DNA of 30,549 bases, from positions 1 through 30,549 of the forward strand of contig CALKBO010000048.1 in NCBI GenBank assembly GCA_937989875.1. Direction: 5' to 3'. Both the position numbers and the translations under genes were made by a program. Source of the stretch: an uncultured Collinsella sp. (GTDB lineage: Bacteria > Actinomycetota > Coriobacteriia > Coriobacteriales > Coriobacteriaceae). Of the stretch, positions 1 through 6,652 are shown one piece after another. The notes beneath the pieces are model-generated. The model worked only from the letters and a program-made list of their open reading frames with translations, was not told the DNA's origin and ran no database searches. Numbering within the stretch: the first letter of the stretch is position 1; the number at the start of each line of letters is the position of its first letter.

Positions 1-91
1 CGCAACGCGTTGCGCTGAGTCCTGAGGCTGTTGCAATGAAAATGACAATCAAGGGACACCTTTGTGGTGGTTTTTCAGTTTGCCAACGATA
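1..91. other. Host-side flank upstream of tRNA-Glu
   Basis: No gene is supported in this stretch. It opens with a perfect 14-bp palindrome (CGCAACGCGTTGCG, 1-14). A weak 4-bp stem (CACC 57-60, GGTG 66-69) is followed by five T, which could be a poor terminator for a gene lying to the left. This is probably host chromosome, because the tRNA promoter follows. Confidence 0.4.
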
Positions 92-120
92 TGTGAACGG
101 CTAAAAAAGTCTGCTATACT
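92..120 (+). promoter_or_regulatory. Promoter of tRNA-Glu
   Basis: An extended -10 (TG at 112-113, TATACT at 115-120) stands 10 bases before the tRNA gene. A weak -35 (TGTGAA, 92-97) is spaced 17 bp upstream. The spacing to the mature 5' end implies a very short leader. Sequence-based call only. Confidence 0.55.
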
Positions 121-130
121 CTTTCCCGCT

Positions 131-207
131 GTCCCCATCGTCTAGCGGCCAAGGACGCCACCCTTTCAAGGTGGATATCGCGGGTTCGAATCCCGCTGGG
201 GGCACCA
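131..207 (+). tRNA. tRNA-Glu (anticodon TTC), CCA encoded; prophage attachment locus
   Basis: The acceptor stem pairs GTCCCCA (131-137) with TGGGGGC (197-203), allowing one G-T wobble. The anticodon stem CCACC/GGTGG encloses the loop CTTTCAA, giving anticodon TTC (Glu). The TTCGAAT loop is present, followed by discriminator A204 and encoded CCA (205-207). The gene points into the prophage, and the integrase gene on the other strand runs into its 3' half, so this tRNA is the likely integration site. The tRNA is complete and should be functional after integration. Confidence 0.96.
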
Positions 208-1611
208 TTTGCATTTTGTACGAACCCGTTGGACGTCAAGTCTGGCGGGTTCGTTGTTTTCCACGTCGTAGTTCAAGGTCACTATGCACTCTTCGTCGCT
301 CACGCTCGCCTGGTAGACGAACGCCTTCAACAGAGTCGCGTCGTCCAGGGCGGAGCCGCATTGCAGGAAGTCGGCCAGCCGCTCGGGGTCTATCTGATCG
401 TCCCTGATCGCCTCAAGGTCGAGCTTGGCGCGGTCGCGCTGGTGCTCAAGCTCCGCTATGCGCTCCTTCGCGCCGGGCGCGATGATACCCTGCTCGATGG
501 CGTTCAAGATGTTGCGAAGCCCGCGCTCGGCGGCTGAGAGCGACTGGGCGGCCTGCTTGCGCCTCGCCGCCACCTCTGCCCCGTCCGAGCTTTCCGCCAC
601 CATGCGGGCTATCCTCAAGGCCTCCTCGCGGTCTTGCAGAAGAGCCCGCAGCGCCTTGACGATCTCGCCCTCAAGCTCCTCGCGCCTGACGGGCTTAACG
701 CATCCGTCGTGGCAGCGGTAGTACTCGTACTTGCGGTTGCCGCGCCCGCGCCCGCTCACGCCTTGCAGGTTGCGCCCGCAGCCCGCGCAGATCGCCTTGC
801 CGGAAAGGGCGAAGTCGCCCCAGCTCTCCGCGCTGCGCTCCTTGGCCGCGCGTATGCCCTGTGCCTCCATGAACGTCACCTCGTCGATAATCGCGGGCAT
901 GCCGCCCTCTTTGACAACGCCGCCCCACTCGTAGCGCCCCGTGTACTTCCGGTTCTTCACCATCCGCTCGACCATCGAGTAGCCGCACGGGTTTCCCTGC
1001 GAGGTCTTGACCCCGCGTGCCGCGAAGTCGCGAGCTATCGAGTTGGTGGTCTCCTTTGCTATGCGCCGCTTGAACGCCTCGCGCACGAAAGCGGCCTCGT
1101 CCTCGTTGATCACGTACTCGTCGGCCTCGTTGCTGGCGTAGCCGAACACGCGCACGCCGTTGGTCTTGCATTTGAGCGCGTTGCCCTCCATGCCGCGCCT
1201 CGTGCGGATCGCGGTCTTCTTCGACTCGCACGCCGCAAGGCCCTCAAGCAGCTTCTCGTAAATGATGCCCTCGGGCGAATCTGGTATCTGTTCAAGCGCC
1301 GAGACGAGCTTCACGCCGTGCTGGGCAAGCTCGCGCTTATATATGGGCGCGTCGTACTCCCCACGGCTGAAGCGATCCATCATGTACACAAGCACTATGT
1401 CGCTCTCACCCGCGTTGGCTACCATGCGCTGGAACTCGGGGCGGTCGTCGGTGCGCCCGCTTATGGCATAGTCGCAGTATTCCGCCACGATGGCGTACTT
1501 CTCGCGCTGGCACCACTGGCGGCAGATGCGCAGCTGGTCGTCGATGGAGGCCTCGCGCTGCTTGTTGCACGAAAAGCGGGCGTATATCACCGCAGTTCTA
1601 GCTGTTGGCAT
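166..1611 (-). CDS. Large serine recombinase (phage integrase)
   Basis: Site-specific integrase of the serine recombinase family, 481 residues from ATG 1611. That start overlaps the upstream stop and has GGTGAGGAGG about 9 bases upstream; an ATG at 1650 is in frame but poorly placed. Seen: catalytic domain opening VIYARFS (nucleophile Ser14), a DRFSR motif near residue 79, a recombinase domain around 150-270, a zinc ribbon (C275, C278, C300, C304) and an Ala/Glu-rich coiled coil about 350-405. The last 13 residues (WCPQRDSNPRYPP) and the stop, in the anticodon loop, are read from the antisense strand of the tRNA-Glu gene, so the C-terminus depends on where the phage is integrated. It is the last gene of the leftward repressor operon, and any tRNA read-through would be antisense to it. 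Confidence 0.93.
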   Translation of the reverse strand: MPTARTAVIYARFSCNKQREASIDDQLRICRQWCQREKYAIVAEYCDYAISGRTDDRPEFQRMVANAGESDIVLVYMMDRFSRGEYDAPIYKRELAQHGVKLVSALEQIPDSPEGIIYEKLLEGLAACESKKTAIRTRRGMEGNALKCKTNGVRVFGYASNEADEYVINEDEAAFVREAFKRRIAKETTNSIARDFAARGVKTSQGNPCGYSMVERMVKNRKYTGRYEWGGVVKEGGMPAIIDEVTFMEAQGIRAAKERSAESWGDFALSGKAICAGCGRNLQGVSGRGRGNRKYEYYRCHDGCVKPVRREELEGEIVKALRALLQDREEALRIARMVAESSDGAEVAARRKQAAQSLSAAERGLRNILNAIEQGIIAPGAKERIAELEHQRDRAKLDLEAIRDDQIDPERLADFLQCGSALDDATLLKAFVYQASVSDEECIVTLNYDVENNEPARLDVQRVRTKCKWCPQRDSNPRYPP

Positions 1612-2101
1612 TGAACGGAACCTCCTCACCACTTCTCTCGCACTCGTCAAGCCAAGAGAACACAGCTTCTGGATCTGGAATCATGGCAACAATCTCAGGT
1701 ATCCCCTGCGCGTACCATCCAACGTTTTTGCACCTAATCTTGACCCGGTATCCCATACGGATCATTTTTCGAATGCTTTTGCTCATTGGGCTAAAAGAGC
1801 CAAATGGCTTGCCCCTATACATAAGCGCGTTGTTTCCGTGTTCGGCAGTATTCCATTCTGTTCCCGTCAACTCGCTTACAAGGGTGACAGGCTTCCTAGC
1901 GACCTCAGCATCGAATGTCTGCCCGACCCTTATTCCCTTCAATGGCCCGCCGTAGTAGGTGTAGACATCGCGCTCGTGTGAGCCGGATAGAACGATCTCC
2001 TTTGTTGGGAACATCTCGGAAACCTTCTCGTGCGCAGTGTTTGAAACTTGATTTATAGCGACCTTCGCAGCGGCTTTAGCCATATCACCAAGAAGTCCCA
2101 T
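1598..2101 (-). CDS. Unknown protein between repressor and integrase
   Basis: 167 residues; I do not recognise the family with confidence. The N-terminus is an Ala/Val/Lys-rich helix (about 1-30). The middle and C-terminal part (about residues 90-150, NALMYRGKPFGSF through GIPEIVAM) is faintly like a HIRAN-type nucleic-acid-binding fold, but this is only a pattern impression. There is no signal peptide or membrane segment. It begins 2 bases after the repressor stop, and its last 14 bases overlap the integrase start, so the three genes are one operon expressed in the lysogen. Because the repressor has no cleavage domain, this protein is a reasonable candidate for sensing, immunity modulation or integrase control. 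Confidence 0.8.
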   Translation of the reverse strand: MGLLGDMAKAAAKVAINQVSNTAHEKVSEMFPTKEIVLSGSHERDVYTYYGGPLKGIRVGQTFDAEVARKPVTLVSELTGTEWNTAEHGNNALMYRGKPFGSFSPMSKSIRKMIRMGYRVKIRCKNVGWYAQGIPEIVAMIPDPEAVFSWLDECERSGEEVPFNANS

Positions 2102-2103
2102 GC

Positions 2104-2316
2104 CTATTCCTCCTCGTATGTCATCCGAGCCATCTCTTCAAGGGACACGCCAAGAGCGTCCGCTATCGCCTTAGCTTTACCAAGTGTTGGCTCTTTTGCC
2201 CTTCCGCTCAAAAGGGCAGAAACGGTCGATCTAGGGGAACCAATAGCGCGAGCAAGCTCAGCTGGAGTCATTCCCTGTTCCTCTAAGTAATGTGCGAGAA
2301 CAAACCGGTACTCCAT
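2104..2316 (-). CDS. Small HTH repressor (CI/Cro family)
   Basis: 70 residues that are essentially one HTH_3 (XRE/Cro-CI) domain: EEQGMTPAELARAIGSPRSTVSALLSGR forms the helix-turn-helix, followed by KAKAIADALGVSLEEM. It has no C-terminal peptidase or dimerisation domain, so it cannot be cleaved as lambda CI is. The start has GGGGAGG just upstream. It is the first gene leftward from the switch and lies opposite a second small HTH gene, so it most likely maintains lysogeny by binding the 16-bp operators at 2347-2407. Confidence 0.85.
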   Translation of the reverse strand: MEYRFVLAHYLEEQGMTPAELARAIGSPRSTVSALLSGRAKEPTLGKAKAIADALGVSLEEMARMTYEEE

Positions 2317-2352
2317 GGCCTCCCCTTACAGTCCAAATATTTACACGTACAA

Positions 2353-2381
2353 AGTATTGCACGATGTAAAACTTTGTACAA
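2353..2381 (-). promoter_or_regulatory. Leftward (repressor/integrase) promoter
   Basis: On the minus strand, -35 TTGTAC (2381-2376) is separated by exactly 17 bp from -10 AATACT (2358-2353). The predicted start is near 2346, giving a roughly 30-base leader before the repressor ATG. It occupies almost the same DNA as the rightward promoter, facing the other way, so polymerase can bind only one of them at a time. Confidence 0.65.
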
Positions 2382-2385
2382 TACT
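2357..2385 (+). promoter_or_regulatory. Rightward (early/lytic) promoter
   Basis: -35 TTGCAC (2357-2362), 17-bp spacer, -10 AATACT (2380-2385), with a predicted start near 2392, about 30 bases before the Cro-like gene. An alternative -10 (TACAAT, 2377-2382) exists but lacks a well-spaced -35. The -10 hexamer is identical to that of the opposing leftward promoter. Confidence 0.65.
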
Positions 2386-2423
2386 GTAGGAGTACAAAGT
2401 TTTGTACGTGAGAAAGGAGAAGC

Positions 2424-2627
2424 ATGAACCTGTCGGAGAAGGTCAACGAGTACGCCGAAACGAATGGTGTTACACGTGACGCGCTGGCAGACAGTCTCGG
2501 TATGAGCCGATCTTCGTTCTTTAACAAAGTTCGAGGCTCGTACGAGTTCAGCCTGTCTGAAGCCTACGCGCTATCTCGCATCCTCGGCGTTTCGTTGGAC
2601 GAGCTGCATGAGCTAGCGGTGGCCTAA
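2424..2627 (+). CDS. Cro-like HTH regulator
   Basis: 67 residues, a single XRE-type HTH domain: TRDALADSLGMSRSSFFNKVRG is the helix-turn-helix, followed by the usual SEAYALSRILGVSLDELH. AAAGGAGAAGC precedes the ATG. It is the first gene rightward from the switch, divergent from the repressor, so it most likely shuts off the leftward promoter early in lytic growth. The stop overlaps the next start (TAATG). Confidence 0.85.
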   Translation: MNLSEKVNEYAETNGVTRDALADSLGMSRSSFFNKVRGSYEFSLSEAYALSRILGVSLDELHELAVA

Positions 2628-2758
2628 TGAGCGACGAGAAGCAACAGGAGCAGCGTCAGAAGACGGCCCGCGAAGTTGCCTTTGACGGCATGTGCTCGAC
2701 GATCCGCCAAGCATATCGCGAGTGGGAACGCCAGCAGAAGGGAGAAGCGAAGGCGTGA
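2627..2758 (+). CDS. Small hydrophilic protein, unknown
   Basis: 43 residues, starting MSDEKQQEQRQKTAREV, rich in Gln, Glu, Lys and Arg and predicted helical. The start shares one base with the stop of the Cro-like gene, and the stop overlaps the next GTG start (GTGA), so translation is coupled on both sides. This tight fit is the main evidence that it is real. No family recognised. Confidence 0.65.
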   Translation: MSDEKQQEQRQKTAREVAFDGMCSTIRQAYREWERQQKGEAKA

Positions 2759-3117
2759 AGCAGTGGTCTACACGTGAACTCAGATACCTCGAAGAGCACG
2801 CCGGAGACGGCGCCAAGCAGGTAGCCAAGGACCTCGGGCGCTCCATCGACTCAGTGAAGCATATGGCGCGGAAGTGCGGACTCTCACTCCGCAAGCGCAG
2901 GCAGTGCCCCCGCTGCGGCCAATGGACGTTCCGACCGCTCAACAGGGTCAACGGCTGGTGCATCGAGTGCACGAAGGAGCTTCACATGGCAGACCTCGCC
3001 GAGCAGGCCAACGCGATGAAGGAGGAGGCGATCAGGGAGAAGAGGAATGGCAGGCAGCGCCAGCGCTACTACAGCCAGAAGAGCAGGGCGAAAAAAGCGG
3101 CAAAAAAGAGGCCCTAA
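2755..3117 (+). CDS. Myb/SANT-like HTH plus zinc-ribbon DNA-binding protein
   Basis: 120 residues from GTG 2755, which overlaps the preceding stop. Upstream in-frame ATG codons lie inside the previous gene and are rejected. Residues 4-45 (WSTRELRYLEEHAGDGAKQVAKDLGR) look like a Myb/SANT-like helix-turn-helix used to bind DNA. CPRCGQW and WCIEC form a zinc ribbon at about 53-75. The tail is strongly basic (repeated Lys/Arg/Ala). It is probably an early transcription or replication regulator; the precise role is unknown. Confidence 0.75.
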   Translation: MKQWSTRELRYLEEHAGDGAKQVAKDLGRSIDSVKHMARKCGLSLRKRRQCPRCGQWTFRPLNRVNGWCIECTKELHMADLAEQANAMKEEAIREKRNGRQRQRYYSQKSRAKKAAKKRP

Positions 3118-3164
3118 AAAGCGCCCTAGCAATGACCTGCGAAAACACCGAAAGGAGAACGGAA

Positions 3165-3449
3165 ATGCAGACAAAAAAGAAAGCGAGCGCCCCCAGCTTC
3201 CACACATCGGGCACCCGCTATGTATCCGCCTCGAAAGAGGCTGCGACCATCATACCATTCGAGGGCAAGCGCCCGACGGCGCAGGAGCAGCTTGAGCGCT
3301 CCCAGTTCAGGGCGGGCGTCATGGTCGGCTTCCTCGCGGCCCTCATGATCTTCCTCGCCGTGCTCTGGCTCTGGGTCATCCCCACTATGGACCAGGCCGT
3401 GGCCGACGCCCAGCGCGCCGTGGGAACCATGGCGGTGCTCAATGCGTAA
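3165..3449 (+). CDS. Single-pass membrane protein, unknown
   Basis: 94 residues. ATG 3165 is chosen over ATG 3132 because AAGGAG (3152-3157) stands at good distance. A Lys-rich cytoplasmic N-terminus of about 50 residues is followed by one hydrophobic segment (VMVGFLAALMIFLAVLWLWV, about residues 55-75) and a short acidic/Ala-rich tail. Its place among early genes argues against a holin. Host-membrane modification or superinfection exclusion is possible but unsupported. It overlaps the next gene by 8 bases. Confidence 0.7.
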   Translation: MQTKKKASAPSFHTSGTRYVSASKEAATIIPFEGKRPTAQEQLERSQFRAGVMVGFLAALMIFLAVLWLWVIPTMDQAVADAQRAVGTMAVLNA

Positions 3450-3777
3450 CGACGAGAGATACCGCCCCAAGCCGCAGAGCAACCAGCTTGAGATCTTCGG
3501 CCTGGGCATGGCTGGCGAGCAGGACGTTGCCGAGGCCAAGAAGTGGATCGAGGCCAACCCCGAGGCGTGGCGGTTCATGCTCTCCAACGCCCGCCGCCTC
3601 AAGGAGAAGGGCTACGTGTCGATCAACTACCTGGTGAACATGGTGCGCAACGAGCTGCACGTCGGCTGCAAGAACGGCATAGCCCCAGCCCTTGCCCGAA
3701 TCATGGAGGCGCGGTACCCGGAGCTGCGCGGAGCCTTCAACAAGCACCGCAGCCAGAGCGATGGGTTTTCCGAATGA
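3442..3777 (+). CDS. Hypothetical early protein
   Basis: 111 residues, no membrane segment and no family I can name firmly. The core reads as helical, with WRFMLSNARRLKEKGYVSINYLVNMVRNE then PALARIMEARYPELR. Such short proteins are common just before RusA genes in Gram-positive prophages. It starts 8 bases inside the preceding gene, and its stop overlaps the RusA start (ATGA). A winged-helix-like or accessory nucleic-acid-binding role is a guess. Confidence 0.75.
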   Translation: MRNDERYRPKPQSNQLEIFGLGMAGEQDVAEAKKWIEANPEAWRFMLSNARRLKEKGYVSINYLVNMVRNELHVGCKNGIAPALARIMEARYPELRGAFNKHRSQSDGFSE

Positions 3778-4235
3778 GCTGGCAGCGCACCCTTGCGGCC
3801 ACGGCGCACATCACCATGCACCCAGCAGAGCTTGTTGGAAAGCAGCGCCCTATGACCGACTACCGCAACCACCGCACCTACACGCCGACCAAGACGCTCA
3901 AGGCCGAGAAGGCCATCAAGGACGCGTTCCGCGCGGCATACGGCGAGACCTTCGCCGACCACGACGGCCCGGTCGTGATGCGGATCTCGACCACCAGGCC
4001 GCTCGCGAAGAGCAACCCGAAGTACTGGGAGGGCCGCGCCGACCTCGGCAAGCCCGACTGGGACAACCTCGGCAAGCTCGCCTGCGACGCGCTCAACGGG
4101 ATCGCCTTCAAGGACGATTCGCAGGTCGACATGGGAGCCGTCACCAAGCGGCCAAGAAGCCCATACGGCACACAGCCGCGCATAGACATCTACATCGAGT
4201 ACTTCGTCGAGGAGTACGTGAAGGAGAAGAAATGA
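3774..4235 (+). CDS. rusA: RusA-like Holliday junction resolvase
   Basis: 153 residues, close to the size of other phage RusA proteins. The family acts as a dimer that cuts Holliday junctions using Mg2+ bound by conserved aspartates. Seen: KPDWDNLGKLACDALNGIAFKDDSQV at about 93-118, giving Asp95, Asp97, Lys101, Asp105 and Asp114/115, which match the RusA metal-binding and catalytic pattern. The start overlaps the previous stop, so the earlier in-frame ATG is not used. With ERF and SSB it forms the phage recombination set, probably resolving joint molecules before packaging. Confidence 0.88.
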   Translation: MSWQRTLAATAHITMHPAELVGKQRPMTDYRNHRTYTPTKTLKAEKAIKDAFRAAYGETFADHDGPVVMRISTTRPLAKSNPKYWEGRADLGKPDWDNLGKLACDALNGIAFKDDSQVDMGAVTKRPRSPYGTQPRIDIYIEYFVEEYVKEKK

Positions 4236-4549
4236 ACGCCAAATACTTCGAAGAGAACGGCTTTGAGGACTTCCACGGGACCAAGTTCCACAAAGCAGTG
4301 CTCGACCACGCCGCCTGCATCGCGAACAACCTCATGTTCGACGCCACGCATCCTGACAACAACGACGGCGAGACGGCGGCAAACGCCTACCACGTGATGA
4401 TCGCGCTTTGCGAGGCCGGGCTTTCCAGGATCGACGAGAAGTGCGTCGCCAAGAGCCGCGAGTTCATCGCCGACAAGATCAAGCCCGTCAGCGAGGAAGA
4501 GCGCGAGTTCGGTCGCGCGTTCCTTGCCGCCGTTCTCGGCATCAAATAG
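4232..4549 (+). CDS. Hypothetical early protein
   Basis: 105 residues, acidic and helical, beginning MNAKYFEENGFEDFHGTKF. It has no Cys motif, no membrane segment and no family recognised. The start overlaps the RusA stop (ATGA) with AAGGAGAAG upstream, so it belongs to the same operon. The stop is followed by AGGAGG serving the next gene. Confidence 0.7.
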   Translation: MNAKYFEENGFEDFHGTKFHKAVLDHAACIANNLMFDATHPDNNDGETAANAYHVMIALCEAGLSRIDEKCVAKSREFIADKIKPVSEEEREFGRAFLAAVLGIK

Positions 4550-4560
4550 GAGGTAACGAC

Positions 4561-4764
4561 ATGATCAACGAAGCCACTATCCAGGCGCAGTTCAAGCAGG
4601 CCACCGTGAAGGGCAGCGTTGCGACCCTGCAATTCGAGATCCTGACCGACAACGCCGACGCCTTCCGCATCATCAAGCAGAGCGGCAAGACGGTTTTGCT
4701 CACCGTGGCTGAGCAGCAGCAGGCCATGGACTTCGACGACGAGACGGGCGAGATCTATGGCTAA
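4561..4764 (+). CDS. Hypothetical early protein
   Basis: 67 residues with a strong AGGAGG before the ATG. The sequence alternates polar and hydrophobic residues (VKGSVATLQFEILT, KQSGKTVLLTV), suggesting a small beta-rich fold, and ends in an acidic DDETGEIYG tail. It overlaps the DUF1351 gene by 8 bases. Small proteins in this place, beside DUF1351 and ERF, are usual in Gram-positive phages. The function is unknown. Confidence 0.75.
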   Translation: MINEATIQAQFKQATVKGSVATLQFEILTDNADAFRIIKQSGKTVLLTVAEQQQAMDFDDETGEIYG

Positions 4765-5728
4765 GGAAACCGAACCGCAGCAGGTCGAGGCAGAGGTCAT
4801 CGAGGCCGAGGCCACCACGCTTGAGGTCACCTACACCGAGGCCACTATCGCTTCGAACATGGACGCGTTGGAGGCCCACGTGAAGAAGGTCGTGGCCGAC
4901 TACGAGGGCGCCACCTACGACCTCGCGAGCGCCCAGGCCGTCAAGGAGGCCAAGCACGACCGCAGCTACCTCAACGGCATCAAGAAGGAGATCGACGAGC
5001 GCCGCAAGGCCGTGAAGCGCGAGTACAACAAGCCGCTCGACGCATTCGAGAGGCGCTGCAAGCAGATCACGGCCATCATCGACGAGTCAACCGATGCCAT
5101 CAAGGCGCAGCTTGACGAGGCCGAGCAGACGCGCAAGGACGCGCTCTACTCGCGCCTACAGCAGCACTACGAGGAGTTCGCGGGGCTGCTCGCGCCGGTC
5201 GTCCCCTACGAGCGCCTGCATGAGCCGCAGTGGCTCAACAAGACCTTCGGCGAGATCAAGGCGCAGCAGGCGCTTGAGGCCAAGGTGTCCGACGTGGCCA
5301 GAGACTGGGAAACGCTCAAGGCCCAGCAGGAGGCGATGCCGCACTACGCCGACGCGGAGCGCGAGTTCTTCCGCACGCTCGACCTCGGAGCCGCCTTGAA
5401 CGCGGCGCGTCTGGCCGACGAGGAAGACCAGCGAATCGCCGAGCTGAAGGCGGCCATGGCACCCGAGCCTGAGCCGGAGCCTGAACCTGAACCAGAGCCT
5501 GAGCCAGAGCCGATCGCAGCGCCCGAGCCTGAGCCGATGCCCGCGCCAGTGCCAATGCCCGCACCCATGCCAGCACCGGTCGCGGAGCCTTTGGAGGCGT
5601 GGACGGTCGAGGTGCCGAGCGCCACGCGATCGCAGATGCAGGCGCTCGCATCCGTACTCAAGGCGCAGGGAATCACCGGAAGCATCCGCCGGGGCACGCC
5701 AGCCCAGGTGGCGGCGAGGATGGAGTAG
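4757..5728 (+). CDS. DUF1351 family protein, phage recombination module
   Basis: 323 residues. Residues about 35-230 match DUF1351: a long charged helical region with DRSYLNGIKKEIDERRKAVKREYNKPLDAFE, in my reading the most characteristic stretch. DUF1351 proteins accompany phage ssDNA-annealing proteins; their biochemical role is not established. A linker at about 235-280 is an almost pure Glu-Pro repeat (encoded around 5464-5590) continuing into Pro-Ala-Met repeats. The last 45 residues (about 282-323) form a separate small helical domain. It overlaps the preceding gene and is followed 3 bases later by ERF. Confidence 0.82.
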   Translation: MAKETEPQQVEAEVIEAEATTLEVTYTEATIASNMDALEAHVKKVVADYEGATYDLASAQAVKEAKHDRSYLNGIKKEIDERRKAVKREYNKPLDAFERRCKQITAIIDESTDAIKAQLDEAEQTRKDALYSRLQQHYEEFAGLLAPVVPYERLHEPQWLNKTFGEIKAQQALEAKVSDVARDWETLKAQQEAMPHYADAEREFFRTLDLGAALNAARLADEEDQRIAELKAAMAPEPEPEPEPEPEPEPEPIAAPEPEPMPAPVPMPAPMPAPVAEPLEAWTVEVPSATRSQMQALASVLKAQGITGSIRRGTPAQVAARME

Positions 5729-5731
5729 ACG

Positions 5732-6301
5732 ATGGCAGAAGACAAGCACATGACGCTGGCCGAGGCCGTGGCCCAGGTGCAGCGATCCGTGGTGGTGCCC
5801 AAGGCACGCTACAACGCCCACGGCAACTTCTACTACCGCTCGATGGAGGACATCGTGGCGGCGCTCAAGGAGCCGTGCAAGGAGGCGGGCATAGCCTTCA
5901 CGCTCAACGACAGCATCGTGCAGATCGGCGAGCGCTACTACGTCGAGGCCACGTGCCGCCTGTTCTTCGAGGACGGCCACGGCGATCCCATGGACGTGAC
6001 GGCCTACGCCCGCGAGCCTTTGAACCAGAAGGGAATGAACGAGGCGCAGGTCACTGGCAGCGCATCGAGCTATGCCCGCAAGTACGCGCTCTGCGGAGCT
6101 TTCGACATCGACGGCACGAGTGACCCCGACACCCTCATGGGTGACGGCAAGCCCGCCGAGAAGGAGCCGCCCGAGTTCGGCCAGTTCATCGCCAAGTGCA
6201 AGAGCTGCGGCACCTCCTACCAGTTCGAGAGCCGCCAGCAGTACGAGCAGTTCAAGGCGAACCCCGGGTGCTGCCCGTCTCCCGCATGGCAGGTCGTGTA
6301 G
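5732..6301 (+). CDS. erf: ERF-family single-strand annealing protein
   Basis: 189 residues. The N-terminal ERF domain (about 8-130) carries YNAHGNFYYRSMEDI and GMNEAQVTGSASSYARKYAL, the family signature for phage recombinases that anneal complementary single strands. C-terminal to it is a compact Cys motif (C156, C159, C180, C181) that may bind zinc. It lies between DUF1351 and SSB, as in other ERF phages. It likely supports recombination-dependent replication or circularisation together with SSB and RusA. Confidence 0.9.
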   Translation: MAEDKHMTLAEAVAQVQRSVVVPKARYNAHGNFYYRSMEDIVAALKEPCKEAGIAFTLNDSIVQIGERYYVEATCRLFFEDGHGDPMDVTAYAREPLNQKGMNEAQVTGSASSYARKYALCGAFDIDGTSDPDTLMGDGKPAEKEPPEFGQFIAKCKSCGTSYQFESRQQYEQFKANPGCCPSPAWQVV

Positions 6302-6304
6302 GCC

Positions 6305-6652
6305 ATGCAAGACCTCTACGCCGAGCGCATGCAGCTCTTCGACAGGCTCATGGACGAGCTTCAGGCGCTGCGCAACAGCGGAAGCCAGTACGCCGAGAAC
6401 GAGGCCGAGTACCGCAAGGCGCTGCGCATCGCGATCCTTGAGGAGCGATCCAAGGGAACGCCAGTGACGGTGATAAGCGACCTCTGCCGAGGACGTGAGG
6501 ACATAGCCGAGCTGAAGCAGCGCAGGGACTGCTCCGAAGCGCTCTACAAGGCGAGCCAAGAGGCGATAAACGTGTACAAGCTCAAGATCCGAACCGTCGA
6601 CGAGGACATAAAGCGCACCTGGTCGAACGGGACGGGCGAAGGGAGTTACTAA
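6305..6652 (+). CDS. Coiled-coil hypothetical protein
   Basis: 115 residues, almost fully helical and highly charged (MQDLYAERMQLFDRLMDELQ, then AELKQRRDCSEALYKASQEA). It is tightly packed between the ERF and SSB genes. No catalytic motif is seen. It may be a replication or recombination accessory protein, but this rests on position only. Confidence 0.75.
   Translation: MQDLYAERMQLFDRLMDELQALRNSGSQYAENEAEYRKALRIAILEERSKGTPVTVISDLCRGREDIAELKQRRDCSEALYKASQEAINVYKLKIRTVDEDIKRTWSNGTGEGSY

Larger units (their letters stand above)
2347..2407. promoter_or_regulatory. Tripartite operator of the lysogeny switch
   Basis: Three 16-bp sites share the half-site GTACAAA. The best is 2392-2407, a perfect dyad GTACAAA-GT-TTTGTAC sitting on the predicted rightward start. 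The second is 2347-2362 (GTACAAA-GT-ATTGCAC, two mismatches), over the leftward -10 and rightward -35. The third is 2364-2379 (best half TTTGTAC on its right side, three mismatches), filling the shared spacer. Centres are 17 and 28 bp apart. They are likely bound by the two flanking HTH proteins. Confidence 0.75.

Noticed and set aside
634..1614. A 326-codon plus-strand frame opposite the integrase
   Set aside because: Shadow of the integrase codons; no domain, and it would need a promoter inside the gene.
3165..3449. Membrane protein considered as a holin
   Set aside because: It has one membrane segment in the middle of a long soluble protein, lies in the early operon and has no endolysin beside it.
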